The notes under the pieces were generated by a model that searched no databases, was not told where the DNA came from, and saw only the letters and a list, made by a program, of their open reading frames with translations. From an uncultured Chloroflexota bacterium (GTDB lineage Bacteria; Chloroflexota; Dehalococcoidia; UBA2247; RBG-13-53-26): a stretch of 5,465 bases of DNA. The stretch spans positions 1-5,465 of the forward strand of contig CALMBS010000424.1 in NCBI GenBank assembly GCA_937860285.1. Reading direction: 5' to 3'. The position numbers and the translations under genes are program-made. Positions 4,792 to 5,465 of this stretch are shown in pieces (within the stretch, counting starts at the first letter, position 1; each line of letters begins with the position of its first letter).

Positions 4792-5465
4792 CCAACCCGG
4801 ACAGGGCACCGGACCGGATCGGGGCCATCCTGCGCGCCTGCCGGCTCATGCTGCGCATGAACAGGGCGCGTCCCGACGCCAGGCCGAGCGAGGCGCTCTA
4901 CTACCAGATGCTCATCGATTACTGCACGCAACTGGCCACCGCCCGTCAGGACGGGCGCTTCGTCGCCGCCCACACGGTGTTCTTCCCCAGCGAGGTCCTG
5001 TATGCCATGGGCATCGTTCCCATGCACACCGAGACCACCTCGTGGATGACCGCGCTCTTTCTGGGACAGTACGCTGACCTGCTGGCGGCCGGCGCGGAGC
5101 AGGGGCTGACGTCGGAGATCTGCTCCCCCCACCGGGGGCTGGCCGGCGCGCTGGCTATCGGGGCCCTGCCCCGCCCCGATGCCGTGCTCTGGTCGAACAT
5201 GGTCTGCGACAACACCGCCAAGTGCGGCGAGCTGCTGATGAAGATCACCGGCAGCCCCGGCTTCTTCCTGGACCGCCCCTTCCAGGAGTCGGAGGCGGAG
5301 GTGGGCTACTTCGTGGATGAGCTGGCGGACATGGTAACCTTCCTGGAGGAGAAGTCGGGGCGGAAGATGGACTGGGACGGGCTGTCGGAGATCGTCCGCC
5401 AGATGGACCGGCAGATCGAGCTCTTCCGGGAGATCAACCGGCTGCGGGAGGCGGTGCCCTCTCCG
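4788..5465 (+). CDS. Second 2-hydroxyacyl-CoA dehydratase / benzoyl-CoA reductase family subunit (BcrB-like, 3' partial)
   Basis: ATG 4788 overlaps the preceding TGA as ATGA, the classic sign of coupled translation of two subunits. The frame stays open for 226 codons to the window end; full-length family members are about 380-430 residues. VFFPSEVLYAMGIVPMHTET (64-83) corresponds to the family segment PvEllyAaGlvPv. ICSPHRGLAG (111-120) and WSNMVCDNTAKCGELLM (135-151) carry Cys112, Cys140 and Cys146, some of which should ligate the [4Fe-4S] cluster. A charged helical stretch follows (169-222), as usual between the two Rossmann-like lobes. The N-terminal 35 residues are basic and not clearly conserved. 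It should form a heterodimer with the preceding product; the C-terminal half with the last conserved cysteine region is not visible. Confidence 0.85.
   Translation, partial: MTNPDRAPDRIGAILRACRLMLRMNRARPDARPSEALYYQMLIDYCTQLATARQDGRFVAAHTVFFPSEVLYAMGIVPMHTETTSWMTALFLGQYADLLAAGAEQGLTSEICSPHRGLAGALAIGALPRPDAVLWSNMVCDNTAKCGELLMKITGSPGFFLDRPFQESEAEVGYFVDELADMVTFLEEKSGRKMDWDGLSEIVRQMDRQIELFREINRLREAVPSP

Overview
The window is GC-rich bacterial DNA in which every supported gene lies on the + strand. Shine-Dalgarno sites, ATGA overlaps and one good sigma-70-type promoter (TTGACA-N17-TAGCAT) point to a bacterium. A SipW-type signal peptidase with camelysin/TasA-like and kelch-like surface proteins, beside a benzoyl-CoA reductase/2-hydroxyacyl-CoA dehydratase pair, would suit an anaerobic Chloroflexota (Dehalococcoidia-like) genome. 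That assignment is inference from gene content only.

Left part (1-3488), a surface-protein export locus. It starts inside a camelysin/TasA-like secreted protein that retains most of a SipW-dependent signal peptide. A gap of about 300 bases rich in hairpins follows. Next comes a 458-residue gene whose C-terminal half is a SipW/ER-type (Ser/His) signal peptidase. Its N-terminal half aligns without gaps to the DDE integrase core of IS3-family OrfB transposases. Two of the three catalytic acids are replaced (Asp to Ala87, Asp to Ser146) while Glu182 and the exact D-58-D-35-E spacing remain. Sixteen bases downstream is a second protein with a SipW-type signal peptide, built from exact 45-residue kelch-like repeats plus a C-terminal beta-rich domain. 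The simplest reading is a dedicated peptidase flanked by its two substrates.

Right part (3489-5465), an unrelated metabolic operon. Promoter elements at 3549-3577 precede two genes overlapping by ATGA, both of the 2-hydroxyacyl-CoA dehydratase/benzoyl-CoA reductase subunit family (BcrC-like, then BcrB-like). The second runs off the window. The ATPase/activator subunits such systems need are not in view.

The outstanding item is the fusion of a catalytically dead, apparently domesticated IS3 transposase core to a signal peptidase. By predicted topology the transposase-derived part lies in the cytoplasm and the peptidase outside. I do not know of a described system with this architecture.
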